From PALSA-610 sp038239145 (GTDB lineage Bacteria; Actinomycetota; Acidimicrobiia; IMCC26256; PALSA-610): DNA of 13,451 nt. The DNA lies in the NCBI GenBank assembly GCA_038239145.1, contig JBBSFB010000093.1, positions 1 through 13,451 of the forward strand. The letters run 5' to 3'. The stretch's first letter is position 1; each line of letters opens with the position of its first letter. A program made the translations under genes and the position numbers. Below are positions 12,386 to 13,451 of this stretch, piece after piece. Under the pieces are notes generated by a model. The model worked only from the letters and a program-made list of their open reading frames with translations, had not been told where the DNA came from and made no database searches.

Positions 12386-13451
12386 GGCTCTACGCCATGA
12401 ATGCTGGGGGCGTGTCGTGAACGGGCCGGGTTTGTACGTCCCAGCGAGGCCAGGGGCCTCGCCACTCTTGCGGCGGCGAGAGAGGGAGACCCTGGTGATC
12501 GGTCACGGCAGCGATGGCGCGACCGCGTTGTTCGACATGCCGGGCTTCGTGGTCGGCGCGCACGTGCTCGAGCACGGCGAGTGGTGGCTGTTGGTTGAGA
12601 CGACGGCCGATCGGGTGGCTGCGCGTCGTGTGGGGTGCGGGCGGTCGGTCACGGCCGCCCGCCGGTGCGGTTGGTGTGGGCGAAGCGCGTCTGGCGTTGC
12701 ACCGACTCGGATTGCGCGACGGCAACGTGGAGCGAACAGCACGATCAGAGCCCGCGGGCGTCGTTGACGCGACGAGCTCGGATCGAGATCTGCCGCGGAG
12801 TCGGTGAAGACGCCGACGGCGTCGCCCAGACGGCTCGCGGGTTCGGGATCGGCTCTGGCACACAACGATGTCGGCGGTGCGCGAACACGGGATCGACCTG
12901 GACCGGCACAAGCTCCTCGACGTCGCCGAAGGGCGTTCTGGTCAGGTCGTTCGCGATTGGCTCGCTGATCGACCGTCCGAATGGGTTGCGGCTGTCGAGG
13001 TGGCGGTCATCGACCCGTTCCGCGGCTATGCGGCCGGGCTCACCGCCCGGCTCGACGCGACGATCGTGGTCGATCACTTCCATGCGATCCGCCTGGCGAA
13101 CAAGGCGATCGACGACGCCCGCCGGCGCACCCAACAGGAGTCGCTCGGTCATCGCGGCCGACGCGACGACCCGTTGTATCGGATCCGCCGCCGCCTCCTC
13201 GTTGGTCACGAACGGCTCAGCGACCAACAATACGGACGGCTGCTCACCTTGTTGGGTCACGGCGACCGCCACGGAGACGTCACCAACACCTACCTCGCGA
13301 AGGAGCTCCGGCGCGACGTCTACAACGCGAAGACGGTCCGCGCCGCGCGTCGTCGGCTGCGCCGCTTCTACGAACATTGCGACCAGACCGGCGTGCGCGA
13401 GTTCCGGAGGCTCGCGCGCACGATCCGGACCTGGGAGAACGAGGCCCTCGC
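12386..13451 (+). mobile_element. Decayed ISL3-family insertion sequence (runs off the window)
   Basis: The transposase remnant is preceded by GGGCTCTACGCCATGAATGC at 12386-12405, which looks like an ISL3-type left end (GGCTCTxC). The right end is outside the window, so the inverted repeats could not be compared. Confidence 0.5.
12495..13451 (+). pseudogene. ISL3-family transposase, frameshifted and internally deleted
   Basis: Three frames together give one ISL3 transposase. The first (GTG 12495, AGGGAG upstream) encodes ALFDMPGFVVGAHVLEHGEW to TADRVA. One base appears to be missing near 12619. The next frame gives the zinc-finger part CASCGVRAVGHGRPPVRLVW, RVWRCTDSDCATATWSEQ, then ICRGVGEDADGVAQTARGFG. 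Two extra bases near 12853 shift to the third frame: WHTTMSAVREHGIDLDRHKL, AVIDPFRGYAAGL, IVVDHFHAIRLANKA, then open to the window edge. About 30-40 residues holding the first catalytic Asp region (GVDE) are missing between AVREHG and DLDRHKLLDV, and a dozen more after GHGR. It cannot be active. Confidence 0.85.

Noticed and set aside
12745..13377. 210-residue minus-strand frame at the right end
   Set aside because: The plus strand encodes recognisable ISL3 transposase segments. The minus frame is longer only because the transposase has frameshifts.

Overview
The window is high-GC DNA with frequent GTG starts. Its MobF relaxase, helix-turn-helix excisionase and tyrosine integrase module looks actinobacterial. 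The genus cannot be fixed from this sequence. Nearly everything here is accessory DNA. No ribosomal, tRNA or core metabolic gene is visible.

Left module (about 108-5560, all genes on the minus strand). In transcription order there is an Xis-like excisionase (5301-5104), a winged-helix protein starting within its stop codon (5107-4652), a large MobF relaxase-helicase (4464-1324) and a tyrosine integrase (1299-145) at the edge. No type IV secretion genes are present, so this looks like an integrative mobilizable element that would need a helper conjugation system. The 187-base gap before the relaxase is rich in inverted repeats and is the best place for an oriT. Positions 1-51 are the tail of a gene outside the module.

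Middle region (about 5573-11951). This is the notable part. An imperfect hairpin repeat of about 42-55 bases occurs about twelve times, separated by 0.2-0.65 kb units that mostly carry one small gene each. In the direction of most genes each repeat reads CGCCATAACTGCCGATC, a variable centre, then GATCGGGCAATCTGTGCG. Stop codons lie in or just before the left arm, and the next start lies just after the right arm. This is the architecture of integron gene cassettes and attC sites. However, the arms do not carry a matching RYYYAAC/GTTRRRY pair, and no integron integrase is in the window. I read it as an integrase-less, attC-like cassette array with divergent sites, possibly a distinct cassette system. 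Its cargo is a coiled-coil protein, a cupin (reversed), a GNAT acetyltransferase, three small two-helix membrane proteins, two Cys-containing small proteins and unknown ORFs.

The array is invaded by two insertion sequences. An IS110-family element (8507-9931) splits one repeat exactly in its right arm. Its 3' noncoding end looks like a bridge RNA, with a loop that matches the repeat and a second loop that resembles the element's own ends. An IS30-family element (10401-11605) sits beside another repeat, and the polarity of the array flips across it: units to the left read on the minus strand, units to the right on the plus strand.

Right end (11952-13451). A damaged cassette-like ORF is followed by a gene tail that closely resembles the one at positions 1-51. 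A short GTGGTGCCAA match to the left edge of the integrase module comes next. The window ends in a decayed ISL3-family transposase with frameshifts and internal deletions. The paired tails and short repeats could be attachment-site flanks that enclose both the module and the array, but this is weakly supported.
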